6,938 bases of DNA from Oligosphaeraceae bacterium (GCA_012515455.1 JAAYYJ010000145.1:1-6938), one strand, 5' to 3'; counted from the stretch's first letter, positions 1 to 6,040 are shown. A program made the numbers and translations. Notes: a model not told the origin generated them from the sequence alone.

Positions 1-2
1 AA

Positions 3-893
3 TGGGACCGCGGCCTGCGCATCCTGCAGGACCTGCGAGCAGATTTCCTGGACCAGCCCCCACGCCTGCTCGATATCTGCGTCTCCGCCGCCCTGGGCTG
101 CCAGTTCCGCAGCGCCGCCCAAATCTTCGAATTCTATCTCCTGCGTCGCGATCTGTACCTGGCACAGGGCGCGGACCGCACCGCGCTGCTGGCCAGAATG
201 CGCGCGCTGGTCCAGGCGGAAATTGCCAACAGCGGCGAGCTGGCCGAGCTCTGCCGCCAGGACTCCCGCCTGGGCTTCCATTCCGAGGCCGAAGCCCATC
301 AGTACTGCGAGAGCCGCTTGCGCTGGCGGCAGGAACTCCTGCAGCAGCTCCTGGACACGGATTTCGCCGCCGCCGAACAGGCCGTGGCCCAAAATGCCCC
401 CCTGCCCCAATCGGATTTTGAACAGAATGCCCCCACCTATGCGCTCAATTCCGGCTGGGTCGAAGGCGATACAATGCGCTGGCGCATCGACCGCAATGCC
501 GAGCAGGACCTCCTGGTCCGCTTCGAGGCCCGCAATCTCCCCTACAGCAATGACGTGCTGACCATCTGCCTGCTCGATGCCACCGGCACCTGCTTCCCCT
601 GGATCATCAATATCCCCCGCCAGGGCCAGGCCAGGGAACTGCATCCCCTCGCCGAGGTGCACACCAGCTGCCAGGATGACTCCTGGTCGGCGGACCTGCA
701 TCTGCCAGCACTGCTCTGGAACCGCGACCGCAAAATCGAACCGCGCTACGTCTATCTGCACCGCACGGTCTCAACCCACGACAACTCCAATCCGCCGTAC
801 CACTACGACTGGCCGCCCCACCCGAGCTTCCCCAGAATCCGCCTGAATATCTATCTGTACCAGGGAAATTACTGCGGCAGGCTGCTGGGCTGA
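3..893 (+). CDS. C-terminal part of a large protein with CBM9-like domain (5' end off window)
   Basis: The frame is open from the first codon in the window (TGG at 3) to TGA at 891-893, giving 296 visible residues; an internal ATG at 198 is not a convincing start because coding continues upstream. Visible residues 1-130 are mostly helical (leucine/alanine/glutamate-rich) and carry DSRLGFHSEAE at 87-97 followed by an RLRWRQELL helix. I recall this type of segment from large carbohydrate-related proteins of Lentisphaerota, but that is memory, not a search. Residues about 147-296 look like a beta-sandwich of the CBM9-like/DOMON kind: alternating hydrophobic strands, a DDSWSADLHLPALLW segment at 225-239, then RYVYLHRTV at 248-256 and a terminal RLNIYLYQGNY strand. 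The likely role is binding or processing a glycan, probably extracytoplasmic. The N-terminal catalytic part, if there is one, lies outside the window. The gene converges on the MocA gene and ends 48 bp before a hairpin terminator. Confidence 0.7.
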   Translation, partial: WDRGLRILQDLRADFLDQPPRLLDICVSAALGCQFRSAAQIFEFYLLRRDLYLAQGADRTALLARMRALVQAEIANSGELAELCRQDSRLGFHSEAEAHQYCESRLRWRQELLQQLLDTDFAAAEQAVAQNAPLPQSDFEQNAPTYALNSGWVEGDTMRWRIDRNAEQDLLVRFEARNLPYSNDVLTICLLDATGTCFPWIINIPRQGQARELHPLAEVHTSCQDDSWSADLHLPALLWNRDRKIEPRYVYLHRTVSTHDNSNPPYHYDWPPHPSFPRIRLNIYLYQGNYCGRLLG

Positions 894-919
894 GCCCGCA
901 ACCGCTACATTCCAGAATC

Positions 920-935
920 CTGCCGCCGGCGGCAG
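920..935. repeat. Perfect 16-bp palindrome just downstream of the first gene
   Basis: CTGCCGCC is followed directly by its reverse complement GGCGGCAG, with no spacer. It lies 27 bp after the stop codon and just before the hairpin at 941-975. It could be a pause site, a second weak stem of the same transcript end, or a protein-binding dyad; nothing in the sequence decides between these. Confidence 0.5.
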
Positions 936-940
936 AACTA

Positions 941-975
941 AAAAGGCGCCCGGGGACAACCCCTGGACGCCTTTT
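941..975. terminator. Bidirectional intrinsic terminator between convergent genes
   Basis: AAAAGGCG pairs with CGCCTTTT (8 bp). After one C/A mismatch, six further pairs (one of them G.T) extend the stem to a small ACAAC loop. The plus strand leaves the stem on TTTT, and the minus strand on TTTTT (positions 944-940 read in reverse). The A-rich and T-rich ends let it serve both the plus-strand gene ending at 893 and the minus-strand gene ending at 1002, the usual arrangement between tail-to-tail genes. Confidence 0.85.
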
Positions 976-1001
976 GCATTATCCAGATTATTACCGTGGC
1001 T

Positions 1002-2279
1002 TTACAGGAACTTGCCGCTCTGCACATCAATGGCCTTGCCGCCGGCCTTGATGCAGTCCATCACCGATACTCCCAACAGCACCGCCTGAATGCCCTCTTC
1101 CAGAGGCGCACGCTGGCCCAGAGGATCAGCACCGGCATCCCAGAACAGCGCTTCACGCAATCTCGGATCGGCGCCGCCGTGCCCGCCCTCGGCCTTGATG
1201 ACCGGAATGTGCTCAACCTTCTTGCCCTTCTCGGTCAGCTTGATGAAAGTGCGGGAATCATCATCATCCGCGCCGTCATTGGCCAGGCTGGCCTTGGCGC
1301 CGCCCTGGTGCCCGACCGCCCAGCTGGTGCCGTAGCGCTTCAGATATTCCAGACGGCCCTTGCTGCCCTCAGCCGCAATATGCATGCTCTCATAAGAACC
1401 ATAAGCAATCAATGAGTAACTGCTGATGATGCCATTCGCGTAAGAGATAGTCGCGGCGTAGGTGTCCGGGATGTCGATGCGCGCATCAAACACGCAGCCG
1501 TCCCGGAAATATCCATCGAAAGACTCCGCGTCCTGGTACAGCAGACGGGTCCGCTCGCTGGTGAAGACATCCGCGTACAACTCACATTTGCCGGCATGCG
1601 GACAAGTGGAGCAGCGTTCGCCCCGGAAGGGGCCGTTCTTGCCGTAGTAGGCCAGCGAACCCTGCCCGGTCACAATTGCCGGACGGGAGTTGGCGAACCA
1701 GTTGATCAGATCAAAATGATGCGAGGATTTGTGAATCAGCAGACTGCCGGTGTTGTCATAAAAACGATGCCAGCGCCGGAAATAATCCGCACCGTGAAAA
1801 CGGTCCAGGGTCTCAGTAAACTGGATGTGTTTGACCTCACCAATCGCACCCTCGAGCAGCATCTGCTTGAACGGCACCATGTCCGGGTTGTAACGCATGT
1901 TGTGGGTCACAAAACTGGGAGCCTTGCTCTTGGCCGCCGCCGCCCGGATGTCCAGGCACTGCTGCCGGGTGGTGCACAACGGCTTCTCAGAATAGACCGC
2001 GATATTGCGCTTCAGACATTCCAGGACATATTCCGCATGGGTGCAGTCTTTGGTGGTCACCACCACACCATCGGGCTTCTGCTCATCCAGCATCCGCCGG
2101 AAATCGGTATAGGCCGGGATATCCGGTGCATTGATGATCTTTTTGCATGCTTCCACCCGCAAAGGATTCAAACCACACAAACCCACCAGTGCAATCCGCC
2201 CAGGAAATTCCTCCAGGATCGTGGCCGCATAACTGGCTGTGCCCCGACCACCCGTGCCGACGATGCAAAAACGTTTCAT
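1002..2279 (-). CDS. GFO/IDH/MocA family NAD(P)-dependent oxidoreductase
   Basis: This is a 425-residue protein of normal length for larger members of the family. Residues 1-125 form the Rossmann domain: the dinucleotide loop GTGGRG is at 8-13 and the family signature SEKPL at 97-101. The C-terminal alpha/beta domain carries the active-site segment HKSSHHFDLINWF at 183-195, with Lys and His in the expected catalytic positions, and ends with an EGGHGGADPRL segment at 364-374. A small cysteine cluster (C223, C226, C232) sits in an insertion, as in a subset of the family, and may bind a metal or be structural. Such enzymes oxidise or reduce a hydroxyl of a sugar or cyclitol using NAD(P) in the cytoplasm; the substrate cannot be read from sequence. 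There is no signal peptide. ATG at 2277-2279 has AAAGGA seven bases upstream. The gene follows the rpmA terminator by about 50 bp, and I see no good promoter in that gap, so readthrough or an unrecognised promoter must serve it. The neighbouring TIM-barrel and GH78 genes suggest glycoside catabolism. Confidence 0.93.
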   Translation of the reverse strand: MKRFCIVGTGGRGTASYAATILEEFPGRIALVGLCGLNPLRVEACKKIINAPDIPAYTDFRRMLDEQKPDGVVVTTKDCTHAEYVLECLKRNIAVYSEKPLCTTRQQCLDIRAAAAKSKAPSFVTHNMRYNPDMVPFKQMLLEGAIGEVKHIQFTETLDRFHGADYFRRWHRFYDNTGSLLIHKSSHHFDLINWFANSRPAIVTGQGSLAYYGKNGPFRGERCSTCPHAGKCELYADVFTSERTRLLYQDAESFDGYFRDGCVFDARIDIPDTYAATISYANGIISSYSLIAYGSYESMHIAAEGSKGRLEYLKRYGTSWAVGHQGGAKASLANDGADDDDSRTFIKLTEKGKKVEHIPVIKAEGGHGGADPRLREALFWDAGADPLGQRAPLEEGIQAVLLGVSVMDCIKAGGKAIDVQSGKFL

Positions 2280-2286
2280 AATTTTG

Positions 2287-2292
2287 TCCTTT
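2287..2292 (-). promoter_or_regulatory. Ribosome binding site of the MocA gene
   Basis: Read on the minus strand this is AAAGGA, seven bases before the ATG at 2279. It supports the chosen start of the oxidoreductase. Confidence 0.7.
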
Positions 2293-2328
2293 CAGTTGTA
2301 CTGTTCACAACCGCACCAGAGCTAGTGC

Positions 2329-2375
2329 AAAAAAAAGTCGGTTCTGTTTCGCCGTTAGCTAAACCAGAACCGACT
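2329..2375 (-). terminator. Rho-independent terminator of rpmA
   Basis: On the minus strand an 11-bp perfect stem (AGTCGGTTCTG with CAGAACCGACT) closes an 18-nt loop and runs straight into eight T residues. It lies 21 bp after the rpmA stop and before the MocA gene. This is one of the clearest signals in the window and marks rpmA as a separate transcription unit from the oxidoreductase behind it. Confidence 0.93.
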
Positions 2376-2396
2376 CTACGCTTTATCCGACCAGTC

Positions 2397-2654
2397 TTAG
2401 TTGTCAGCAGCTAACGGAAGAATATTGATCGTCCGGCTGCTCTTGACAAACTCGACCGTGCCATCACACAAGGCAAATACAGTAAAATCACGCCCCAGGT
2501 CGGCATTCTTGCCGGGATGGAACTTGGTGCCGCACTGGCGCAGGATGATACTGCCGGCCGTGACCGTCTGGCCACCGTAGGCCTTCACGCCACGATACTT
2601 CGGATTGCTGTCGCGACCATTGCGACTCGAAGACTGACCCTTTTTATGTGCCAT
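2397..2654 (-). CDS. rpmA: 50S ribosomal protein L27
   Basis: This 85-residue protein is the expected size for bacterial L27. It starts MAHKKGQSSSRNGRDSNPK, the conserved flexible N-terminus that reaches toward the peptidyl-transferase centre. It continues with GVKAYGGQTVTAGSIILRQ and GTKFHPGKNADLGRDFTVFAL, the glycine- and basic-rich beta core of the family. There is no Firmicutes-style cleaved extension before the AHKK. ATG at 2652-2654 is preceded by AGGAGG at six bases, the strongest Shine-Dalgarno in the window. In most bacteria rpmA follows rplU and precedes obg. Here it stands alone between a TIM-barrel isomerase and a MocA oxidoreductase, with a probable promoter of its own and a strong terminator. 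Base composition is less GC-rich than the flanking sugar genes. No alternative identity is reasonable. Confidence 0.98.
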   Translation of the reverse strand: MAHKKGQSSSRNGRDSNPKYRGVKAYGGQTVTAGSIILRQCGTKFHPGKNADLGRDFTVFALCDGTVEFVKSSRTINILPLAADN

Positions 2655-2660
2655 AATTAG

Positions 2661-2666
2661 CCTCCT
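2661..2666 (-). promoter_or_regulatory. Strong Shine-Dalgarno of rpmA
   Basis: AGGAGG on the minus strand, six bases before the rpmA ATG. It stands out because the GH78 gene and the TIM-barrel gene show no comparable site. Confidence 0.85.
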
Positions 2667-2720
2667 GATTATTATGAATCATGCAAAAATGCAATTGCTC
2701 TGTTACATTGAGAATTGCTT

Positions 2721-2748
2721 AATATAAGCCGTATTTGCAGTTCTGCAA
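2721..2748 (-). promoter_or_regulatory. Probable sigma-70-type promoter of rpmA
   Basis: Read on the minus strand: TTGCAG (2748-2743), a 16-bp spacer, then TATATT (2726-2721). The expected transcription start is about 60 bases before the rpmA ATG. The -35 hexamer is half of a dyad, TTGCAG-AA-CTGCAA, which could be incidental or a regulator site. The surrounding 100 bp is clearly AT-rich compared with the neighbouring genes, as expected for a promoter region. Assigned by eye only. Confidence 0.5.
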
Positions 2749-2813
2749 CCCGAAGCGCAAAATACCAGCATTTTCCGGCAGCATGTCCTGGCTCCAGGTT
2801 ACCGGTCCTCGGA

Positions 2814-3620
2814 TCAGTACTCCGGCCCGGCAATGTCCTGGAACAAATCCCGGTAGCTCTGCCAGATCTCAGGCGAGTACTGCCTGGACTCGGTTTCCAG
2901 CTGGAGCAGGCTGACTGACTGGCCGAGTTCGACTGCCAGCCACTGCCAGTCCACGTTCCCCTGCCCCGGCGCAGCGTGCTGATCCTGCTGTCCGTCATTG
3001 TCGTGCAGATGACAGGTGACCAGCCTGGGCGACAGCAGCGCCAGGATCGTTGCCAATCCGGCGGCATTGACATTGGCATGTCCGGTATCCAGGCACAGCC
3101 CCAGGCGCGGGTGCCCGATGTTTTCGACGATGCGGACCAGCCTTTCCAGCACCGGCAGGGGTTCGTAGATATTCTCCAGGGCCAGAGTGATGCCGTGCTG
3201 TTCGGCTGCAGGGAGGAGGGTCTCCAGGGCCTGCTGCACATTGCGGTAGAACTTTTCTGGCAGCTGAGGCGCAGAGGCCCACTGGGGATGTTGCGCGCCC
3301 GAGTGGACAGTATAGGTCCTGACCCCGGCCGCAGCCAGTTCAGCCAGGAAACGCTGGTGCGCGGCCATCGCCTCCGGCCCGGCGCAGCTCAGGTCATTCT
3401 CCGGTCCCAGCAGACCGTGGGCAGCGGCGAAGGACATGCCGTGCCGTCCGGCCAGCTCCTGCATCCTGGACAGCATGGCTCCGGAGTCCTGCTGCCAGAA
3501 ATACTGCGGCGCTACCAGTTTGCGCACCCCCCAGGCGGCGATCTCGCGCATGGTCTGTTCCCGGCCGGACTCCTCGACCTTGTACCAGGGGAGACTAAAA
3601 ATCAAAGGTTTCTTTAGCAT
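2814..3620 (-). CDS. Sugar phosphate isomerase/epimerase-like TIM-barrel protein
   Basis: This 268-residue protein belongs to the xylose-isomerase-like (AP endonuclease family 2) TIM-barrel superfamily. The metal-site strands appear in order: TVHSG (H106), LALEN (E149), CLDTGHAN (D178, H181), CHLHDNDG (H204, H206) and LQLETE (E242), with GNVDW at 221-225 as in sugar isomerases/epimerases. Such proteins isomerise or epimerise keto/aldo sugars, and some relatives act as lyases on 3-keto-glycosides; the substrate here is unknown. There is no signal peptide, so it is cytoplasmic. I chose ATG at 3618-3620 (MLKKPLIFSLPWYK) because it fits the family N-terminus. An in-frame GTG at 3651-3653 would add 11 unconvincing residues (MPAGKRKSSHS). 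Neither start has a visible Shine-Dalgarno. The gene lies 81 bp behind the GH78 gene on the same strand and is probably co-transcribed with it, with a GC-rich hairpin between. rpmA follows after 159 bp, and I see no clear terminator in that gap. Confidence 0.9.
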   Translation of the reverse strand: MLKKPLIFSLPWYKVEESGREQTMREIAAWGVRKLVAPQYFWQQDSGAMLSRMQELAGRHGMSFAAAHGLLGPENDLSCAGPEAMAAHQRFLAELAAAGVRTYTVHSGAQHPQWASAPQLPEKFYRNVQQALETLLPAAEQHGITLALENIYEPLPVLERLVRIVENIGHPRLGLCLDTGHANVNAAGLATILALLSPRLVTCHLHDNDGQQDQHAAPGQGNVDWQWLAVELGQSVSLLQLETESRQYSPEIWQSYRDLFQDIAGPEY

Positions 3621-3645
3621 ACTGTGACTGCTTTTGCGTTTGCCG

Positions 3646-3670
3646 GCCGGCACGCACCCGCGCTGCCGGC
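3646..3670 (-). other. GC-rich hairpin between the GH78 and isomerase genes
   Basis: GCCGGCA and TGCCGGC form a 7-bp perfect stem with an 11-nt loop (3653-3663). It overlaps a second perfect 12-bp palindrome, TGCCGGCCGGCA, at 3641-3652. No T-run follows on the minus strand, so it is not a standard terminator. It sits 25-50 bases before the isomerase ATG, where it could stabilise the upstream mRNA or modulate downstream translation. Confidence 0.45.
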
Positions 3671-3701
3671 GTGAGAACCACGGTTCAGGTAAAATTACCG
3701 G

Positions 3702-5591
3702 CTACTTGATGCGTTCCAGAACTGCATCCCGGGTGTAGGTATGATAGAGCCAGTGCGCGCTCCAGGCATGGCAGTACGAGCGCCAGGCGCTGAATTCCTC
3801 CGGCAGGCAGCTGAGACCGTCCTGAGCCAGCGCGAGGTACTTCTCGCGCCGCTTGGCCAGCAGATCATGCAGGCCGTATTTGCGGCAGGCCAGCACATAG
3901 TAGAAGGAAAAATAGATGCCGCACTCATCGAGCGCCTCCCGGCGCAGGACCTCCGCCAGTTCCGGCGCATCGTAGACCAGCATCGCAAAGACTTGCGCAT
4001 GCTCGGAAAAATAAGTCCGAGACTCATCCTCGGCGAAGGCGCCGCTGCCGGCCACGCGGAACACCGCCCGGACGCGGTCCGCCAAGGCCGCGGCAGCAGC
4101 ATCGTACAGCTCGGCCTGAGCGAGAGAGCCGAAATGCCGCTCCAGGTCGGCATAATCGCGCCAGGCCTGGACCGCGATCAGATTCAGCACGCAGCCCCCG
4201 CCCTGCTTACCGCCGGGCGTCACCCCCGACTGCCAGTTCGGCAGCCAGTCGATAAAATTCCAGCCGGGCAGGCGCAGCAGCCCGTCCTGGCAGAGATGAC
4301 TGCGGGTATTTTCGGCCAGCAGCCTCAAGCTGGGGAGCAGCTCCCGCACCAAGCCGTCGTCATCGCGCAAGCGGGCATAATCGTGCACCATGGACAGGAA
4401 GAACAGGGAAAAGGAGGGGATGTAGACCTGCACTTGGGCAATGGCCCGGCCCCAGCAGGGACGCACTGCGATCTCCTTGCCCGGATAGCGGTTCTGCATA
4501 TTCCCGGCTGGATCAATTGCCTCAGCCAGAGTGCGCAGCGCTTTGCGGGGCAGACGCCAGTCAGAGCAAATCGTATAGGTGACCAGGGCCTGCACCCGCG
4601 TGTCACCAATATACATCATCTGCTCGTAAAAGGGGCAGTCCATGTAGGTCTCAAAGGTGCAGCATTCGAAGGTGCGGCGCGAGAGCGCCAGCAGACGCTC
4701 GTGGGCCGGATCGGGATGGGTGAAATCGACCTTGTAACAGTGGGGATAACCGGTGCGGAAGAACTCCGCCAGCTCCAGAACTGCTCCGCCCTCCAGCTGC
4801 AGCTCAGTGGTCTGCCCGGCCCGGAACCAGTAGTCGTGCCAGACCACCTCGCCCGGCGGCAGCTGCAGGATGTCCCAATGCTGCTCCCGGGGGGCTGGGG
4901 GGAGCGCAGAGGCGCTGGCATACGCGGGCTCCAAATGCCGGATTTTCACCTTCCCTGGCCCCTGGAAATGATACACCCCCCAGCGTAAAGCATATTCGGC
5001 AAAATGGAATACGGTCTGTTCCTGCCGGAAATCGGTCTCCGGGAGGTATTTCATGGGTGGCAGCTGGGGGGGATGGAGTTCGCGGCTGTCTTCCGCCAGA
5101 ACCACCTCCTGCCATTCCCCGCCCGCCCCCCGGTACGCCTGCAGATTGCAGCCGGGGGCGCAATGCAGGCGGGCGTACGTGCCCCAATCGGGCTCGGGGA
5201 TGGCAAAACTGCAGTCCAGCAGCTGGTACTGCCAGTCCGGGGAGAGCAGGTTGCTGTCCTCCTGAACATATAACCCCGGCGCCACGGACATCTGCGCGTA
5301 TGCAGTCAGCGCCGGACCCAGCACCAGCACTTGGGCCGACAGGATATGCTCACCGGTAGAGACTGCTGCGGTGACCTCGCCGTAATGCCAATGCCGCAGA
5401 CCGCTGCGCTCCGGCCCTTCCGCAATCCGCTGCCCGTCCAGGAACAGCATCGCCCGCTCCTCGGCGCTGAAGCGGAAGCGCAGCTGAGTGTCGCTCTCGA
5501 CCTTGAAGCAGTTGCGAAAATAAACCAGATACGGGGGACGGAAGCAAAGGTCCGGAATCATCCACAGTGTCGTCTTGGGCATGGCACGCAT
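3702..5591 (-). CDS. Divergent GH78-type alpha-L-rhamnosidase-like glycoside hydrolase
   Basis: 629 residues. Residues about 8-110 resemble the N-terminal beta-sandwich of GH78 enzymes (YLVYFRNCFKV, AMLFLDGQRIAEGP, GEHILSAQVLVLG). A further beta region reaches about 290, then an (alpha/alpha)6 barrel runs from about 295 to 625. The family's catalytic-loop motif is present as MDCPFYEQMMYIGDTRVQA (317-335), which keeps D318-C-P and E323 and ends in GDTR. Other barrel landmarks are GWNFIDWLPNW (443-453), FSEHAQVFAML (528-538) and RSYCHAWSAHWLYH (604-617). The protein stops directly after the barrel and lacks the C-terminal beta-sandwich of many GH78 enzymes. No signal peptide is seen, so it probably acts in the cytoplasm on imported glycosides. 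Two starts are possible, ATG 5591 and ATG 5582. An in-frame TAA five codons upstream, inside a repeat, rules out a longer protein. There is no Shine-Dalgarno. Family assignment is firm at clan level; true rhamnosidase specificity is inference. Confidence 0.85.
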   Translation of the reverse strand: MRAMPKTTLWMIPDLCFRPPYLVYFRNCFKVESDTQLRFRFSAEERAMLFLDGQRIAEGPERSGLRHWHYGEVTAAVSTGEHILSAQVLVLGPALTAYAQMSVAPGLYVQEDSNLLSPDWQYQLLDCSFAIPEPDWGTYARLHCAPGCNLQAYRGAGGEWQEVVLAEDSRELHPPQLPPMKYLPETDFRQEQTVFHFAEYALRWGVYHFQGPGKVKIRHLEPAYASASALPPAPREQHWDILQLPPGEVVWHDYWFRAGQTTELQLEGGAVLELAEFFRTGYPHCYKVDFTHPDPAHERLLALSRRTFECCTFETYMDCPFYEQMMYIGDTRVQALVTYTICSDWRLPRKALRTLAEAIDPAGNMQNRYPGKEIAVRPCWGRAIAQVQVYIPSFSLFFLSMVHDYARLRDDDGLVRELLPSLRLLAENTRSHLCQDGLLRLPGWNFIDWLPNWQSGVTPGGKQGGGCVLNLIAVQAWRDYADLERHFGSLAQAELYDAAAAALADRVRAVFRVAGSGAFAEDESRTYFSEHAQVFAMLVYDAPELAEVLRREALDECGIYFSFYYVLACRKYGLHDLLAKRREKYLALAQDGLSCLPEEFSAWRSYCHAWSAHWLYHTYTRDAVLERIK

Positions 5592-5592
5592 C

Positions 5593-5623
5593 CGAAAAGT
5601 TAGTTAATGTGCGAAGATTAGTG
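5593..5623 (+). repeat. Repeat-end segment touching the GH78 start codon
   Basis: This 31-bp stretch (CGAAAAGTTAGT, then TAATGTGCGAAGATTAGTG) matches 28 of 31 positions at 6556-6586 in the same orientation. Similarity ends one base before the GH78 ATG (5589-5591). It overlaps the first 53-bp unit and extends it by 12 bp, so it may mark the outer boundary of an inserted element. Confidence 0.65.
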
Positions 5624-5763
5624 ATGAAACTGATGGAGGCCAATCGGTAATTGTGGGTAATGTGCGAAATCTTGTGATGAAACTGATGGAGGCCAATCGG
5701 TAATTGTGGGTAATGTGCGAAATCTTGTGATGAAACGAGGCATTGCCAATCGGTGATCCTTTG
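5605..5763 (+). repeat. Three tandem copies of a 53-bp repeat upstream of the GH78 gene
   Basis: Each copy begins TAATGTGCGAA, at 5605, 5658 and 5711, an exact 53-bp period. Copies 1 and 2 are identical except for four bases clustered at unit positions 12-16, where AGATT in copy 1 is replaced by its reverse complement AATCT. Copy 3 agrees with copy 2 through GATGAAAC, then has a replaced 9-base block, then rejoins at CCAATCGG before decaying. The period is close to five helical turns, so equivalent sites face the same way. The array occupies the entire immediate leader of the GH78 gene. It may be a mobile-element remnant or a set of regulator sites. Confidence 0.85.
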
Positions 5764-5835
5764 TACAAATGTGACCGACACTTTTTTTTGATGCTAGAAT
5801 GATTTCATACAATGGTCTGCTTATAAATCATTTGT

Positions 5836-5868
5836 GCATGGATTTGCCCCGCAGGGGCACTACCATGC
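5836..5868 (-). repeat. REP-like GTAG hairpin A (two-tier palindrome)
   Basis: The inner stem TGCCCC-GCA-GGGGCA (5845-5859) is bordered by CTAC (5860-5863), which is GTAG at the 5' side when read on the minus strand. Outer arms GCATGG (5836-5841) and CCATGC (5863-5868) enclose it, so the whole can extrude as a stepped cruciform. The layout of GTAG plus a short imperfect palindrome matches REP sequences handled by RAYT (Y1, IS200/IS605-type) transposases. Confidence 0.65.
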
Positions 5869-5892
5869 TTAACCCCCGGCTTGAGCCTGAGG
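5860..5892 (-). repeat. Composite repeat motif, copy 1 (AGGCT hairpin with GTTAAGCATGGT)
   Basis: On the minus strand this reads CCTCAGGCTCAAGCC, GGGGG, then TTAAGCATGGTAG, leading straight into REP-like hairpin A. The GGCT/AGCC mini-hairpin and the GCATGGT and GTTAAGC words recur at 6041-6079 and 6391-6435, here in permuted order. Confidence 0.5.
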
Positions 5893-5913
5893 TAAGGTGT
5901 CCGATCGAAATCA

Positions 5914-5933
5914 GTGCCTCGGAGAGGCACTAC
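5914..5933 (-). repeat. REP-like GTAG hairpin B
   Basis: GTGCCTC-GGA-GAGGCAC is a 7-bp perfect stem with a 3-nt loop. It is followed by CTAC, sharing its C with the stem, so the minus strand reads GTAG then the palindrome. Same format as hairpins A, C and D but with a different stem sequence, as expected of one REP family with compensatory change. Confidence 0.65.
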
Positions 5934-5997
5934 AGTTCCGATATCGTGGTTGAAAATTGTCTGTAATCGTCTTCAGATTGTGTTGGTCAGGCAACCA

Positions 5998-6017
5998 GTA
6001 GTGCCCCTGCGGGGCAC
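5998..6017 (+). repeat. REP-like GTAG hairpin C
   Basis: GTAG at 5998-6001 begins the element, followed by GTGCCCC-TGC-GGGGCAC (7-bp stem, 3-nt loop). It is the near-identical inverse of hairpin A, about 150 bp away, so A and C form an inverted REP pair with B between them, comparable to a BIME arrangement. Confidence 0.7.
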
Positions 6018-6040
6018 GATTGGCAGGAGAGCACTTTTCC

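Noticed and set aside
2..421. Plus-strand ORF at the left edge in another frame
   Set aside because: Proline/arginine-rich shadow of the open frame that starts at 3 and runs to 893 with coherent protein features.
1596..2414. Plus-strand ORF (272 aa) opposite the MocA gene
   Set aside because: It runs antisense through the oxidoreductase and through the rpmA terminator hairpin; no domain is recognisable.
2976..3617. Plus-strand ORF (213 aa) opposite the isomerase
   Set aside because: Antisense shadow of a gene with intact metal-binding motifs; no motifs of its own.
3620..3653. GTG at 3651-3653 as isomerase start
   Set aside because: The extra 11 residues do not fit the family N-terminus and fall within the GC hairpin; no Shine-Dalgarno precedes it.
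3741..4988. Long plus-strand ORF (415 aa) opposite the GH78 gene
   Set aside because: It is antisense to a well-supported GH78-like coding region; its protein is Gln/Arg/Gly-rich without family motifs, as expected of a high-GC shadow frame.
5350..5812. Minus-strand ORFs upstream of and overlapping the GH78 start
   Set aside because: They translate the 53-bp repeats (repeated HYPQLPIGLHQFHH-type peptide) and then an out-of-frame part of the GH78 gene; 53 is not a multiple of three, so this is not a designed protein repeat.
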